This document shows, in pieces, positions 42,136 through 50,721 of a stretch of DNA of 64,000 nucleotides; within the stretch, counting starts at the first letter, position 1, and every line of letters begins with the position of its first letter. Origin of the DNA: [Clostridium] asparagiforme DSM 15981 (GTDB lineage: Bacteria; Bacillota; Clostridia; Lachnospirales; Lachnospiraceae). Both the position numbers and the translations under genes were made by a program. The DNA lies in contig CP102272.1 in assembly GCA_025149125.1 (NCBI GenBank), forward strand, positions 1,488,001-1,552,000, in the 5' to 3' direction. The notes under the pieces were generated by a model, which searched no databases, was not told the DNA's origin, and saw nothing but the letters and a program-made list of their open reading frames with translations.

Positions 42136-43508
42136 TAAGATTCCCCCTTCTCAAAATGATAATTGTTTTTCATCAGCAGCAAAACACATAATATTACAAA
42201 ATACATCATTGCCAAAACAAATAAAATATTCGCATACAGTGAAGCTGTGCCGGTCACGATGGGCAATGGACGGGTCATAATTTTCATGGACATCATTTTT
42301 CCGGTCAGCACAATCAAAATGGAAGGCCCGATACTGGTCATCAGGTTAAAAAAACCAATCCCCGCGCCTATCTCGGATGGCTTCAGCGTAGACACAACGA
42401 TTGTCATAAACGGCGCATAGATCATAGAGCAGCCACCGGCAAATAAACAGCAGAAGATTCCCAGCACAAATGGACTTTTGTCCAATGTAACGGCGCATAA
42501 CCCAAGAACTGCAATCAAAAATGCAGTCATGGCGCAGAGCGTTTTAACAGCTCCCAGCCGGTTGACAATCTTTCCGCTGTTCGCGCCGGAAATAATGGCA
42601 ATTATATAGCTCGGCAGAATAATCAGCGAAACTTGATTCAACGGAATCTCATGAACGGTCTGCGCCATAAAGGAAAACAAAAATGAAAATGCGGATTGAA
42701 TTCCTAATGCAAGGCCGGCGAGTAAAACAGCGATGATATAGTTCCGGTTCTTGAAAAAGTGAATACTGATAAACGCACTTTTACATATGGTTATATGAAG
42801 GAAAAACAGAACCATGGTCAGAGCAGAGCCAACTAAATATATAAGTCCGCCAATATTTAAGTAAATGGAAATCAGCAATGTAAAAAGTGCCAGAAGTCCA
42901 AGGCCGGTCAGATCTAGTTTTCCTTTCTTCTGTTCGGATTTATCCGGCAGATTTCTCATAAGAGATGGAATTGTTAAGAGAGATACAAGGGGAACCATAA
43001 ATAAAAATTTCCAGCCGATATACGTTGCGAAAAAGCCTCCAAGCAAAATCCCCAGGGCAAATGAAGCATTGACGCATGCGGCATTAAAGCCGAAATACTT
43101 TGAATGTTCTTCCTCCGGCAGATAGCGGGTTGCCGTGATAATAAACAGGCCGGAACCGCAGGTGCCTCCTCCGATCATAACTGCGGTGCTGGCCAGCAAC
43201 AAATAGTAGTTTTGACTGCCGGCAAGAAGAGATAGAAGAGCCCCGAGATTTAACAATAGAATTCCTGCCAGCATCAGCTTCTTGATGCTGACGTAGTCCG
43301 ATAAGGTAGCGTATATGACCGAGGCAACCCCTAACGCCAACATTGCAATCATACCAAGCAGGGAAGTTATGGAAGCTTCAATATGAAAGTCCGCCGCAAG
43401 CTGCGGCGCAATAATATTAAAAGAACCAATCATGGTTGCCGATGATATAAATACAATCATAATCATTGGGATCGCTGTTTTTACATCATACCGTGTTTCA
43501 GATTTCAT
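42135..43508 (-). CDS. Major facilitator superfamily transporter
   Basis: A 457-residue membrane protein with roughly a dozen or more hydrophobic segments. It has the MFS loop pattern LSDYVSIKKLMLAG (the G-x-L-x-D-[RK]-type loop 2-3 in degenerate form) near residues 67-80 and a second half beginning around KSAFISIHFFKNRNYIIAVLL. It looks closest to the DHA-type transporters. Sitting between nucleoside hydrolase and esterase genes, it probably imports the nucleoside or a derivative, although DHA relatives are often exporters. It starts 36 nt after the nucleoside hydrolase. Confidence 0.8.
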   Translation of the reverse strand: MKSETRYDVKTAIPMIMIVFISSATMIGSFNIIAPQLAADFHIEASITSLLGMIAMLALGVASVIYATLSDYVSIKKLMLAGILLLNLGALLSLLAGSQNYYLLLASTAVMIGGGTCGSGLFIITATRYLPEEEHSKYFGFNAACVNASFALGILLGGFFATYIGWKFLFMVPLVSLLTIPSLMRNLPDKSEQKKGKLDLTGLGLLALFTLLISIYLNIGGLIYLVGSALTMVLFFLHITICKSAFISIHFFKNRNYIIAVLLAGLALGIQSAFSFLFSFMAQTVHEIPLNQVSLIILPSYIIAIISGANSGKIVNRLGAVKTLCAMTAFLIAVLGLCAVTLDKSPFVLGIFCCLFAGGCSMIYAPFMTIVVSTLKPSEIGAGIGFFNLMTSIGPSILIVLTGKMMSMKIMTRPLPIVTGTASLYANILFVLAMMYFVILCVLLLMKNNYHFEKGES

Positions 43509-43544
43509 AAAATGATCATCCCCCTATTTTTGTCGATAAACATA

Positions 43545-44510
43545 TTATTTTTCGTAATCTTCCATGAGCAACGACAACAATCTCCTTTTATAAAGAGCAT
43601 TGTTGAGCTTCGTGCACACCTCCACATTGGGCGCGTGTTCTCCGAAGCCTTCCTGGATCGCCAGCTTTGAGCCGTCATTGAAAATAACCTGTCCATAAGC
43701 CGCCTCTTCCTTCCGGCAGACATATGCGTAACAGGGCTTTTTTTCGATTGCGATATCGTCCCATAGCGCAACGGCCATCGCCACCGCGTCAGGGAGGTCC
43801 ACAAAATACTGGTTATGGGCGGCTAAATTGTATTCCGCCAGCAGACGGTTGCATTTAACGGAAAATACGGCTTCTTCTTTCCCACTGTTCATCAGCGCTT
43901 CCATATCCTCCTTGGTCAGGACCGCATCTCCCAGGCATAAGTCAAAACCGACAATGGTAACAGGGATACCGGCCGTTATCATGCGATGGAATGCCTCGGC
44001 GTCAACGTAAATATTAAATTCTGAGACGGGAGTACAGTTGCCCGGTCCAAAGCCGGTGGTTCCCATGCTGTAGATATGCTTTACCCTCTTCATGGCGGCG
44101 GGGTCTTTCATAATGGCCAGGGCGACGTTTGTCACAGGACCGATTGTTACAATTTCAATTTCATCCGGGTAGGTCTTTACAATCCGGAGAATGGCATCCG
44201 CGGCATGTTCCGCTTCTGCTGCCCCGGCAGGATGGATCAGCCCTAAATCGCCCATGCCGTCCTCGCCGTGTACGTTTACCGCTGTGACGAGTTCACGAAA
44301 CAGCGGCTTCGCAGCCCCCGCATATAAAGGCGGCATCTGCGCTCCGGTAATCTCCATTGTCATCAGCGCGTTTTGGGTGGCGAGCTCCATCGGAACATTC
44401 CCACCCACGGTCGTTATGGCTTCCACTGATACTTCCTTGGATTTCAACGCCATGATCAGCGCTACGGCGTCATCGCTGCCGCAATCTGTGTCGATGATCA
44501 ATTTTCTCAT
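43545..44510 (-). CDS. Nucleoside hydrolase (IunH family)
   Basis: A 321-residue hydrolase of the inosine-uridine preferring nucleoside hydrolase family. The N-terminal calcium site reads IIDTDCGSDDAVAL; the family consensus is DTDPGxDDA, so Pro is replaced by Cys and the variable position is Ser, while the metal-binding aspartates (Asp7, Asp9, Asp13, Asp14) are kept. Further family pieces are ITTVGGNV, EIVTIGPVTNVAL and EFNIYVDAEAFHRM. It cleaves ribonucleosides to ribose and base, supplying ribokinase in the same operon. First gene of the operon, with AAGGAGAAAG before the ATG. Confidence 0.9.
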   Translation of the reverse strand: MRKLIIDTDCGSDDAVALIMALKSKEVSVEAITTVGGNVPMELATQNALMTMEITGAQMPPLYAGAAKPLFRELVTAVNVHGEDGMGDLGLIHPAGAAEAEHAADAILRIVKTYPDEIEIVTIGPVTNVALAIMKDPAAMKRVKHIYSMGTTGFGPGNCTPVSEFNIYVDAEAFHRMITAGIPVTIVGFDLCLGDAVLTKEDMEALMNSGKEEAVFSVKCNRLLAEYNLAAHNQYFVDLPDAVAMAVALWDDIAIEKKPCYAYVCRKEEAAYGQVIFNDGSKLAIQEGFGEHAPNVEVCTKLNNALYKRRLLSLLMEDYEK

Positions 44511-44529
44511 ATTCTTTCTCCTTTTTTTG

Positions 44530-44581
44530 TGATAGTATCATTATAGGACAGCGGTAATTGAGAAATATAGGTCATATGACC
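44530..44581. promoter_or_regulatory. Operators and promoter between nucleoside operon and crp-like gene
   Basis: On the reverse strand TATAAT (44545-44540) is a consensus -10 for the nucleoside operon with a poor -35. The perfect 12-bp palindrome GGTCATATGACC (44570-44581) is centred about 42 nt upstream of the predicted start (~44533), the position typical of class II activation by Crp/Fnr proteins. A second palindrome, TGATAgTATCA (44530-44540), covers the start region. Both suit control by the divergently encoded Crp-family protein and possibly a repressor. Confidence 0.6.
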
Positions 44582-44596
44582 ATAGAGGTGAAAAAG

Positions 44597-45223
44597 ATGG
44601 ATGTTCATGAATTGATAAAAGGTGCGCCGAAACAGGTCCTACCCTATTTGGATATCAGGACATATCCAAAGGGGAGCGGTATCCTCCGGCCGGACGAACA
44701 GAATTCGTCTCTGTTTCTTTTGCTTGAAGGTACGGCGGAAGTTTATATCTATACATTAAATGGGATGTTTATTTCCTTATACCGGTATGAAAAAGACGGC
44801 TGTTTCGGCGAGGTGGAGTTGTTTTGTGAAAGCCGGACCACGCTGGGGGTTTCAGCGGTTGATCCGTGCAAAGTGGTCCGGATTCCCAAAAGGGGTGTGG
44901 AAATCTGGATGAGGGAGGACCATCGGTTCAGCGAGTTTCTGCTGCGCCATATGGCGTTAAAGATCGCGGAGAATTCGGATCATTATATCCGGAGTGCATC
45001 CATGGACTTAAAGAGCCGTGTGCTGCACTGCCTGTACCGCCATAAACAGCTGGGGAGCCTGAGCGTTTTGACGAAAGAGCAGCTGATGAGTGAGGTGTGC
45101 ACGCCCCTTCGCAGCCTGAATCGGATTCTTGCCCAGTGCCGGGAGGAAGGGCTGGTAAAATATGAAACGCATCGATTTTATATTCTGGACGAGGAGCGGT
45201 TTGCCGCCGCTCTGGCGGAGTAG
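44597..45223 (+). CDS. Crp/Fnr family transcriptional regulator
   Basis: A 208-residue regulator with a cyclic-nucleotide-binding-like beta barrel (FLLLEGTAEVYIYTLNG, EKDGCFGEVELF, residues ~30-90), a dimer helix and a C-terminal Crp-type helix-turn-helix (LTKEQLMSEVCTPLRSLNRILAQ). Fnr-type N-terminal cysteines are absent, and the phosphate-binding cassette lacks the Arg-Thr/Ser pair of Escherichia Crp, so the ligand is unknown. The ATG 6 nt after AGAGGTG is chosen over one 21 nt upstream, which would lie in the palindrome GGTCATATGACC. It is divergent from the nucleoside operon and likely controls it. Confidence 0.85.
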   Translation: MDVHELIKGAPKQVLPYLDIRTYPKGSGILRPDEQNSSLFLLLEGTAEVYIYTLNGMFISLYRYEKDGCFGEVELFCESRTTLGVSAVDPCKVVRIPKRGVEIWMREDHRFSEFLLRHMALKIAENSDHYIRSASMDLKSRVLHCLYRHKQLGSLSVLTKEQLMSEVCTPLRSLNRILAQCREEGLVKYETHRFYILDEERFAAALAE

Positions 45224-45248
45224 GGCAGAACCAGAGTTACCATTGCAT

Positions 45249-45290
45249 AAAACAGCGAGGACAGGGAAAATTCCCTGCCCTCGCTGTTTT
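45249..45290. terminator. Bidirectional terminator between crp-like gene and hndD
   Basis: AAAACAGCGAGG ... CCTCGCTGTTTT with an inner CAGGGAA / TTCCCTG forms a 20-bp nearly perfect hairpin, with T-runs on both strands. It serves the convergent crp-like gene and hydrogenase operon 2. Confidence 0.9.
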
Positions 45291-45310
45291 ATGTGCTTAC
45301 AAAAAACGGA

Positions 45311-47056
45311 TTAATGCTGATTGATGGTCCGCTTCACGTAGGAGGTGTGAAGCAGGTGGTGCGCCTTCTCGCTTCCGGGCTCGCCCAGGTAAGTGGCGTA
45401 GAGCTCCTTGATGGCGGGGTTCTCGTGGGATTTGCGGATGGGGTTGGCCACATCCGAATCGTACAGAACCTTGGCGCGCAGCGCGCGGATGTCCGTGGTG
45501 TTGCGCACGTAACCGGGCTGCTGGGGCTGTCCGCCGCCGTTGACACAGCCGCCGGGACATCCCATGATCTCGATAAAGTGGTAGTTGGCCTCGCCGGATT
45601 TTACCTTTTCCAGCAGTTCCTTGGCGTTGCCGAGGCCGGAGGCAACCGCGATCTTCACATCCATGCCCGCCACGTTGTAGGTGGCTTCCTTGATGCCTGC
45701 GGTGCCGCGGACTTCCGTGAAGTCGAGCTTGGGCAGCTCCTCGCCGGTCAGGGTCTCCACTGCGGTTCTTAAGGCCGCTTCCATCACGCCGCCCGTCGCG
45801 CCGAAGATCACGCCTGCGCCGGTGCCGATGCCAAGCGGATCGTCGAACTTCTCATCCGGCAGGGACAGGAACTTGATTCCGGCCTTCTTGATCATGCGGG
45901 CCAGCTCTCTGGTGGTGATGGAAATATCCACGTCCGGCACGCCGTTGGCAGCCTCGTCCTCGCGGCCGATCTCGAATTTCTTGGCCGTACAGGGCATCAC
46001 GCTGACGCTGACGATATCCTTGGGATCAATGCCCATCTTCTCCGCGTAGTAGGACTTGGCGATGGCGCCAAACATCTGCTGCGGGGACTTACAGGAGGAC
46101 AGGTTCTCGGTCATATCCGGGAAATAGTGCTCGCAGTATTTTACCCAGCCCGGTGAGCAGGAGGTGATTAAGGGCAGCACGCCGCCGTTCTGTACGCGGT
46201 CGATAAACTCGTGGGCCTCCTCCATGATGGTGAGGTCCGCGGAGAAATCGGTGTCAAATACTTTGTCAAAGCCCAGACGGCGCAGAGCTGCGGCCATCTT
46301 GCCCTCCACATTGGTGCCGATGGGAAGGCCGAATTCCTCGCCTAAACCAGCGCGCACCGCGGGAGCGGTCTGCACGATCACGTGCTTCTTGGGATCTGCG
46401 ATTGCGGCGAATACGTCGCCGGTGTAGTCCTTCTCGGTCAGAGCGCCGGTGGGGCAGACCGCGATACACTGTCCGCAGGATACGCAGGAGGTCTCTCCCA
46501 AGCCCATCTCGAAGGCGGAACCGATGTTGGTCTTAAAGCCGCGGTGGTTGGCTCCGATGACGCCGATGCCCTGTATGTTGTCACATACGGCCACGCAGCG
46601 GCGGCAGAGGATACACTTGCTGTTGTCGCGGATCATGTGGGCCGCGGTGGTGTCGATCTCGGACGGGGTCATCTCGCCGTCGTAGTAAGTCTCGTCCTCG
46701 ACGCCCAGCTCGTGGGCCAGCTCCTGAAGCTCGCAGTGTCCGCTGCGCACGCAGGATAAGCAGGAGCGGTTGTGGTTGGATAACAGAAGCTGTAAAGTCT
46801 TCTTTCTGGAATCCAGAACCTTGGGGGTATTGGTGAACACTTCCATGCCTTCCTCAGCCGGATATACGCAGGAAGTTACCAGTTTGCCATTTTTTAACTC
46901 TACAATACAGATACGGCAGGCGCCGATCTCATTGATCTCCTTTAAGAAACACAGAGTAGGGATCTCGATATGCGCCAGTCTTGCTGCCTCCAGGATTGTG
47001 GAACCCTTGGGAGCGGCGACTTCAATGCCGTTGATTTTAAGATTAATTGTCTCCAT
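45311..47056 (-). CDS. hndD: [FeFe]-hydrogenase large subunit, operon 2 (HndD-like)
   Basis: A 581-residue catalytic subunit, related to but distinct from the operon 1 enzyme. [2Fe-2S] domain CFLKEINEIGACRICIVELK; His-Cys3 region CLSCVRSGHCELQELA; two [4Fe-4S] motifs CILCRRCVAVC and CVSCGQCIAVCP; H-cluster motifs TSCSPGW (298-304), MPCTAKKFE and EIMGCPGGCVNGGGQP. It ends in the HHLLHTSY tail. It is the last gene of the operon, 18 nt after hndC, with GGGAGGGAA upstream. Together with HndA/B/C it should form an electron-bifurcating or NAD(P)-linked hydrogenase. Confidence 0.95.
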   Translation of the reverse strand: METINLKINGIEVAAPKGSTILEAARLAHIEIPTLCFLKEINEIGACRICIVELKNGKLVTSCVYPAEEGMEVFTNTPKVLDSRKKTLQLLLSNHNRSCLSCVRSGHCELQELAHELGVEDETYYDGEMTPSEIDTTAAHMIRDNSKCILCRRCVAVCDNIQGIGVIGANHRGFKTNIGSAFEMGLGETSCVSCGQCIAVCPTGALTEKDYTGDVFAAIADPKKHVIVQTAPAVRAGLGEEFGLPIGTNVEGKMAAALRRLGFDKVFDTDFSADLTIMEEAHEFIDRVQNGGVLPLITSCSPGWVKYCEHYFPDMTENLSSCKSPQQMFGAIAKSYYAEKMGIDPKDIVSVSVMPCTAKKFEIGREDEAANGVPDVDISITTRELARMIKKAGIKFLSLPDEKFDDPLGIGTGAGVIFGATGGVMEAALRTAVETLTGEELPKLDFTEVRGTAGIKEATYNVAGMDVKIAVASGLGNAKELLEKVKSGEANYHFIEIMGCPGGCVNGGGQPQQPGYVRNTTDIRALRAKVLYDSDVANPIRKSHENPAIKELYATYLGEPGSEKAHHLLHTSYVKRTINQH

Positions 47057-47074
47057 CGTCTATTCCCTCCCGTA

Positions 47075-48865
47075 TTATTTCTTGTAGATTGCGCCGAATT
47101 TACATTTCTCCATACAAGCGCCGCACTTGATACACTTGTTGAGATCGATCACGTGCGGATTCTTCACGCTGCCGACAATCGCGCCTGCCGGACAGGTACG
47201 CGCGCACAGGGTACATCCACGGCACTTGTCGCGGTCGATGACATAAGACAGAAGCGCCTTACATACGCCTGCCGGACAGCGTTTTTCCTTGATATGCGCC
47301 TCATACTCGTCGCGGAAGAAATGAAGGGTGGACAGTACGGGGTTGGGTGCGGTCTGTCCCAGACCACACAGGGAGTTGGCCTTTACATAGTGGCAGAGTT
47401 CCTCCAGCTTATCCAAATCTTCCATCTGAGCCGTGCCCTTGGTAATCTTTTCCAGAATCTCCAGCATACGCTTGGTGCCGATGCGGCAGGCGGTACATTT
47501 GCCGCAGGACTCCTCAACGGTGAACTCCAGGAAGAACTTGGCGATATCCACCATACAGTCGTCCTCGTCCATTACGATCAGGCCGCCGGAGCCCATCATG
47601 GAGCCGATGGCCAGCAGGTTGTCGTAATCGATGGGGATGTCAAAGTGTTCAGCCGGGATACATCCGCCGGAGGGGCCACCGGTCTGGGCCGCCTTGAACT
47701 TCTTGCCGCCGGGGATTCCGCCGCCGATCTCGTCCACAACCGTGCGCAGGGTCGTTCCCATGGGAACCTCCACCAGGCCGGTGTTGTTGATCTTGCCGCC
47801 CAGAGCGAACACCTTGGTGCCCTTGGACTTCTCGGTACCCATGGAGGCGAACCACTCGGGGCCGTTCAAGATGATCTGCGGGATGTTGGCGTAGGTCTCA
47901 ACGTTGTTTAAGATACTGGGCTTTCCGAACAGGCCCTTCTGAGCCGGGAACGGAGGTCTGGGTCTGGGCTCGCCGCGCTTGCCCTCGATGGAGGTCATGA
48001 GAGCGGTCTCCTCGCCGCAGACGAATGCGCCTGCGCCCAGGCGGATATCCACGTCAAAGTCAAATCCGGTTCCGAAAATATTTTTGCCAAGCAGTTCCAT
48101 CTCACGGGCCTGCTTGATCGCGATGGTCAGACGGTCCACGGCGATGGGGTACTCCGCGCGCACGTAGACGTAACCCTGGTTGGAGCCGATTGCGTATCCT
48201 GCGATGGCCATGGCTTCCAGCAGCGCGTGGGGGTCGCCCTCCAGCACGGAACGGTCCATGAACGCGCCGGGGTCGCCCTCGTCGGCGTTACAGCAGACAT
48301 ACTTCTGATCCGCGTCGTTCTGTTTGCAGAGCTTCCATTTGAGGCCGGTGGGGAAGCCTGCGCCGCCGCGTCCGCGAAGGCCGGCGTCCAGCAGAGTCTG
48401 AATCACCTCGTCGGGGGTCATCTCGGTCAGAACCTTGCCCAGGGCCTGATAGCCGCCGGTGCCTATGTACTCCTCGATATCTTCGGGGTTGATCACGCCG
48501 CAGTTGCGCAGGGCAATGCGGTGCTGCTTCTTATAGAAATCCGTGTCGGCCAGCGCCTTGATGCTGCCGGTGGGACTTACGGTCTCCTGGTACAGCAGGC
48601 GGGTCACAACGCGGCCCTTTAACAGGTGCTCGGAAACGATCTCCGGGATATCTCCGGGCTGAACCATGGAATAGAAGGTGGCGTCCGGATAAACGATCAT
48701 AATGGGACCTAAAGCGCAGAGTCCGTGACATCCGGTCTCGACCACCGCAACTTCATCTTCCAGTCCCTGTTTCTTGATTTCATAATTTAATGCTTCCATG
48801 ATCTGCGGGCTTCCGGAGGAAGTACATCCGGTACCACCGCAGACTAACACGTGTGAACGATACAT
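47075..48865 (-). CDS. hndC: NuoF/HndC flavoprotein subunit, operon 2
   Basis: A 596-residue subunit with the canonical HymB/HndC order. It has an N-terminal [2Fe-2S] thioredoxin-like domain (VLVCGGTGCTSSG, GCHGLCALGP), an FMN/NADH domain (GLRGRGGAGFPTGLKWK, GAGAFVCGEETALMTSIEGK), an SLBB region, a 4Fe-4S motif (ESCGKCTACRIGTKRM) and a C-terminal ferredoxin with two [4Fe-4S] sites (CRGCTLCARTCPAG, CIKCGACMEKCKFG). It accepts or donates electrons to NAD(P)H and ferredoxin. It is a useful reference for the operon 1 fusion protein, which replaces the ferredoxin with a GltD-like module. Confidence 0.95.
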   Translation of the reverse strand: MYRSHVLVCGGTGCTSSGSPQIMEALNYEIKKQGLEDEVAVVETGCHGLCALGPIMIVYPDATFYSMVQPGDIPEIVSEHLLKGRVVTRLLYQETVSPTGSIKALADTDFYKKQHRIALRNCGVINPEDIEEYIGTGGYQALGKVLTEMTPDEVIQTLLDAGLRGRGGAGFPTGLKWKLCKQNDADQKYVCCNADEGDPGAFMDRSVLEGDPHALLEAMAIAGYAIGSNQGYVYVRAEYPIAVDRLTIAIKQAREMELLGKNIFGTGFDFDVDIRLGAGAFVCGEETALMTSIEGKRGEPRPRPPFPAQKGLFGKPSILNNVETYANIPQIILNGPEWFASMGTEKSKGTKVFALGGKINNTGLVEVPMGTTLRTVVDEIGGGIPGGKKFKAAQTGGPSGGCIPAEHFDIPIDYDNLLAIGSMMGSGGLIVMDEDDCMVDIAKFFLEFTVEESCGKCTACRIGTKRMLEILEKITKGTAQMEDLDKLEELCHYVKANSLCGLGQTAPNPVLSTLHFFRDEYEAHIKEKRCPAGVCKALLSYVIDRDKCRGCTLCARTCPAGAIVGSVKNPHVIDLNKCIKCGACMEKCKFGAIYKK

Positions 48866-48880
48866 GGTGCTTCCCTCCTT

Positions 48881-49258
48881 TTATTTAAGTCCTGCGGCGC
48901 TCATGGTGTACTTCTCCACCACATGGCCGCCGATCAGGTGGCGCTCAACAATTTCCACGGCTTTGTCGGCGTTCATTTTAACATAGGTTACTTTGTCTTT
49001 TCCAGGCTCCATGACCTCAACGATGGGCTCGTACTGGCATAAGCCGATACAGCCGGTCTGGGTAACGGAAATCTTGTCGGTCAGGCCTCTGGTCTGAACC
49101 TCCTGTGCCAGTGTATTCAGAACCGGTCTTGCGCCTGCCGCGATGCCGCAGGTAGCCATGCCCACCACCACGCGGATGTGGTTGTGGTCCTCGGCACGCA
49201 GGTTAACCTGGCTCTGCATTTTCTCTCTGATTGCCTGTAATTCAGCAAGAGTTTTCAT
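48881..49258 (-). CDS. hndB: [2Fe-2S] ferredoxin-like subunit (HndB type)
   Basis: A 125-residue thioredoxin-like [2Fe-2S] protein. Cluster cysteines are in MATCGIAAGARPVLN (only one Cys in the first segment) and TQTGCIGLCQYEPIVEV, as usual for the HndB/HydD type, where the first motif is degenerate. It starts 30 nt after the HATPase gene and precedes hndC by 15 nt. Its exact role in hydrogenase complexes is not settled. Confidence 0.88.
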   Translation of the reverse strand: MKTLAELQAIREKMQSQVNLRAEDHNHIRVVVGMATCGIAAGARPVLNTLAQEVQTRGLTDKISVTQTGCIGLCQYEPIVEVMEPGKDKVTYVKMNADKAVEIVERHLIGGHVVEKYTMSAAGLK

Positions 49259-49288
49259 GTCTGATTATCCTCCTTTGGGAATGGGCGC

Positions 49289-49846
49289 TCAAATAACCGC
49301 GCCATGGTCTGTTTCCTGTTTGTTCTCCGTCAGATATTCCAAAATGTAACCGGCAACCTCAGGCGCGTTTAACGGAATTCCGCCCAGGATTTCCCGCATC
49401 TCGCGGGTGTCCAGCGTAAATTCCGCGCCGTCGTAGCGGTATATGTAGATAAAGTCCGTGTCCGGATGATATACGATCAGATTGTGGATGGTGCTCGTGA
49501 TATCTCCCAAAGGCATGCGGTCAATGTGGGACAGCCCGAAGACAGCCGTCACAGTAGTTCCCACTCCGGGTTCCGATTCAATATGGAAGTGTCCGCCGGT
49601 GCTCTCCGCGGCGAGCTTGAAAAACGGTACCCCGAGACCGACCTTGCGGGTGGTGCGGGTGGTGAAGAACGGGTCGATTACCCTTTGGACCTGCTCTTCG
49701 GTCATTCCGCAGCCGTCGTCCTTAATGACAACGGTCAGCGTATCATCCGGGTGGCTGACATTTACCTCGATGGTGACGAGGGAAGCGCCCGCCCGCGTGG
49801 AGTTTTCCGCCACGTCCAGTACATTTAACGAAATTTCTGTCATCAT
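49289..49846 (-). CDS. HATPase-domain protein of the hydrogenase operon
   Basis: A 185-residue GHKL ATPase without a histidine phosphotransfer domain. The motifs LNVLDVAENSTRAGA (N-box), IKDDGCGMTEEQV (G1), FTTRTTRKVGLGVPFFKLAAEST (G2) and GVGTTVTAVF are present. Small HATPases of this kind recur between NuoE-like and HndB-like genes in clostridial hydrogenase operons. The start lies 4 nt after the NuoE-like stop and has no clear ribosome site of its own, so it is probably coupled. Its function (anti-sigma-like, sensory or assembly) is unknown. Confidence 0.85.
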   Translation of the reverse strand: MMTEISLNVLDVAENSTRAGASLVTIEVNVSHPDDTLTVVIKDDGCGMTEEQVQRVIDPFFTTRTTRKVGLGVPFFKLAAESTGGHFHIESEPGVGTTVTAVFGLSHIDRMPLGDITSTIHNLIVYHPDTDFIYIYRYDGAEFTLDTREMREILGGIPLNAPEVAGYILEYLTENKQETDHGAVI

Positions 49847-49850
49847 AGGC

Positions 49851-50345
49851 TTAGTTGTACTTGGCTAAAATGCCGGGGACATCGTCCACGGTCAGCCGGC
49901 CGTACACTTCGCCGTTGATCATCATAACGGGTGCCAGTCCGCAGGCGCCGACGCATCGACAGGAATCCAGGGAGAATTTGCCATCTGCCGTGCACTCACC
50001 ATTGGTGATGCCCAGCAATTCTTCCAGTTTGCTGAAGATTTCTCCGGAGCCTTTCACGTAACAGGCCGTACCGAGACAGACGGATATCTTGTATTTGCCC
50101 TTGGGCTGTAAGGCGAACTGGGCATAAAATGTGGATACTCCGTAGACTTTTTCCAGCGGAATACCCATTTCGTCGGATATCATGGTCTGTACTTCGATGG
50201 GAAGATAACCATAAATGTCCTGGGCCTTCTGCATAACCGGCATCAGGGAACCAGGCTGATCTTTGAGCTCGGCGATCACAGCTTTCAGCTGCGCTTCCTG
50301 CTCAGGTGTTCCTGCAAAGGGAACAGTTTGTTTTTTGCAAGCCAT
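49851..50345 (-). CDS. hndA: NuoE/HndA-type [2Fe-2S] subunit, operon 2
   Basis: A 164-residue protein and the first gene of operon 2. MPVMQKAQDIYGYLPIEVQ, VYGVSTFYAQF, CLGTACYVKGS and CVGACGLAPVM show all four cluster cysteines. It is similar in length and motifs to the operon 1 protein, but lacks that protein's Cys-rich N-terminus. A GAGGAGG site precedes the ATG. An operator-like palindrome sits at the predicted transcription start. Confidence 0.93.
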   Translation of the reverse strand: MACKKQTVPFAGTPEQEAQLKAVIAELKDQPGSLMPVMQKAQDIYGYLPIEVQTMISDEMGIPLEKVYGVSTFYAQFALQPKGKYKISVCLGTACYVKGSGEIFSKLEELLGITNGECTADGKFSLDSCRCVGACGLAPVMMINGEVYGRLTVDDVPGILAKYN

Positions 50346-50370
50346 CTTTAATTAAACCTCCTCACTAGTT

Positions 50371-50401
50371 GTACATTGTGCAATGTACCAGTATTTTAGC
50401 A
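50371..50401 (-). promoter_or_regulatory. Promoter and operator of hydrogenase operon 2
   Basis: On the reverse strand TGcTAAAAT (50401-50393) is an extended -10, with the start expected near 50386. The palindrome GTACATTGTGCAATGTAC (arms of 8 bp, 50371-50388) covers that start, as repressor sites often do. It does not match the Rex consensus. Confidence 0.6.
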
Positions 50402-50475
50402 TAAAACGAAAAAAAAATCCACCGTTACTGTGAAAAATCTAACGATAATTATGGGTAAAAAGGCCGGGAAACCTG

Positions 50476-50504
50476 TTGAAATTCGATAGAATGGATGGTA
50501 GACT
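50476..50504 (+). promoter_or_regulatory. Candidate promoter of the DRTGG operon
   Basis: TTGAAA, a 17-nt spacer and TAGACT. The resulting leader of ~210 nt contains a 7-bp hairpin CGCCCGG / CCGGGCG (50655-50678) just before the ribosome site. The remaining gap between the divergent operons shows no gene. Confidence 0.4.
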
Positions 50505-50721
50505 ATATTGTATTAAATCCAATACATGGAAAGACCGCATGGAACGGACACTGTGTGCGCGTAAAACGGACGCCCGCAGGAAATATCTGGAACTGAATCC
50601 GGCGTTTCCGTGCCATGAGGCGGCAAAGATTGTTAAATCATTGAACTATCTTCACGCCCGGCGAGAACCTCCCGGGCGGAATATAGAGGAAAGTCCAGAC
50701 TATAAAGAGGGAGAGGAACGT

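Noticed and set aside
50682-50700. GAGGAAAGTCC motif resembling the P4 region of RNase P RNA
   Set aside because: Only about a dozen bases match; the ~300 nt that should follow is the DRTGG coding region and no other conserved RNase P element is present.
50476-50721. N-terminal extension of DRTGG protein 1
   Set aside because: The extension has no ribosome site at its start, crosses the likely promoter, and is not part of the DRTGG family.
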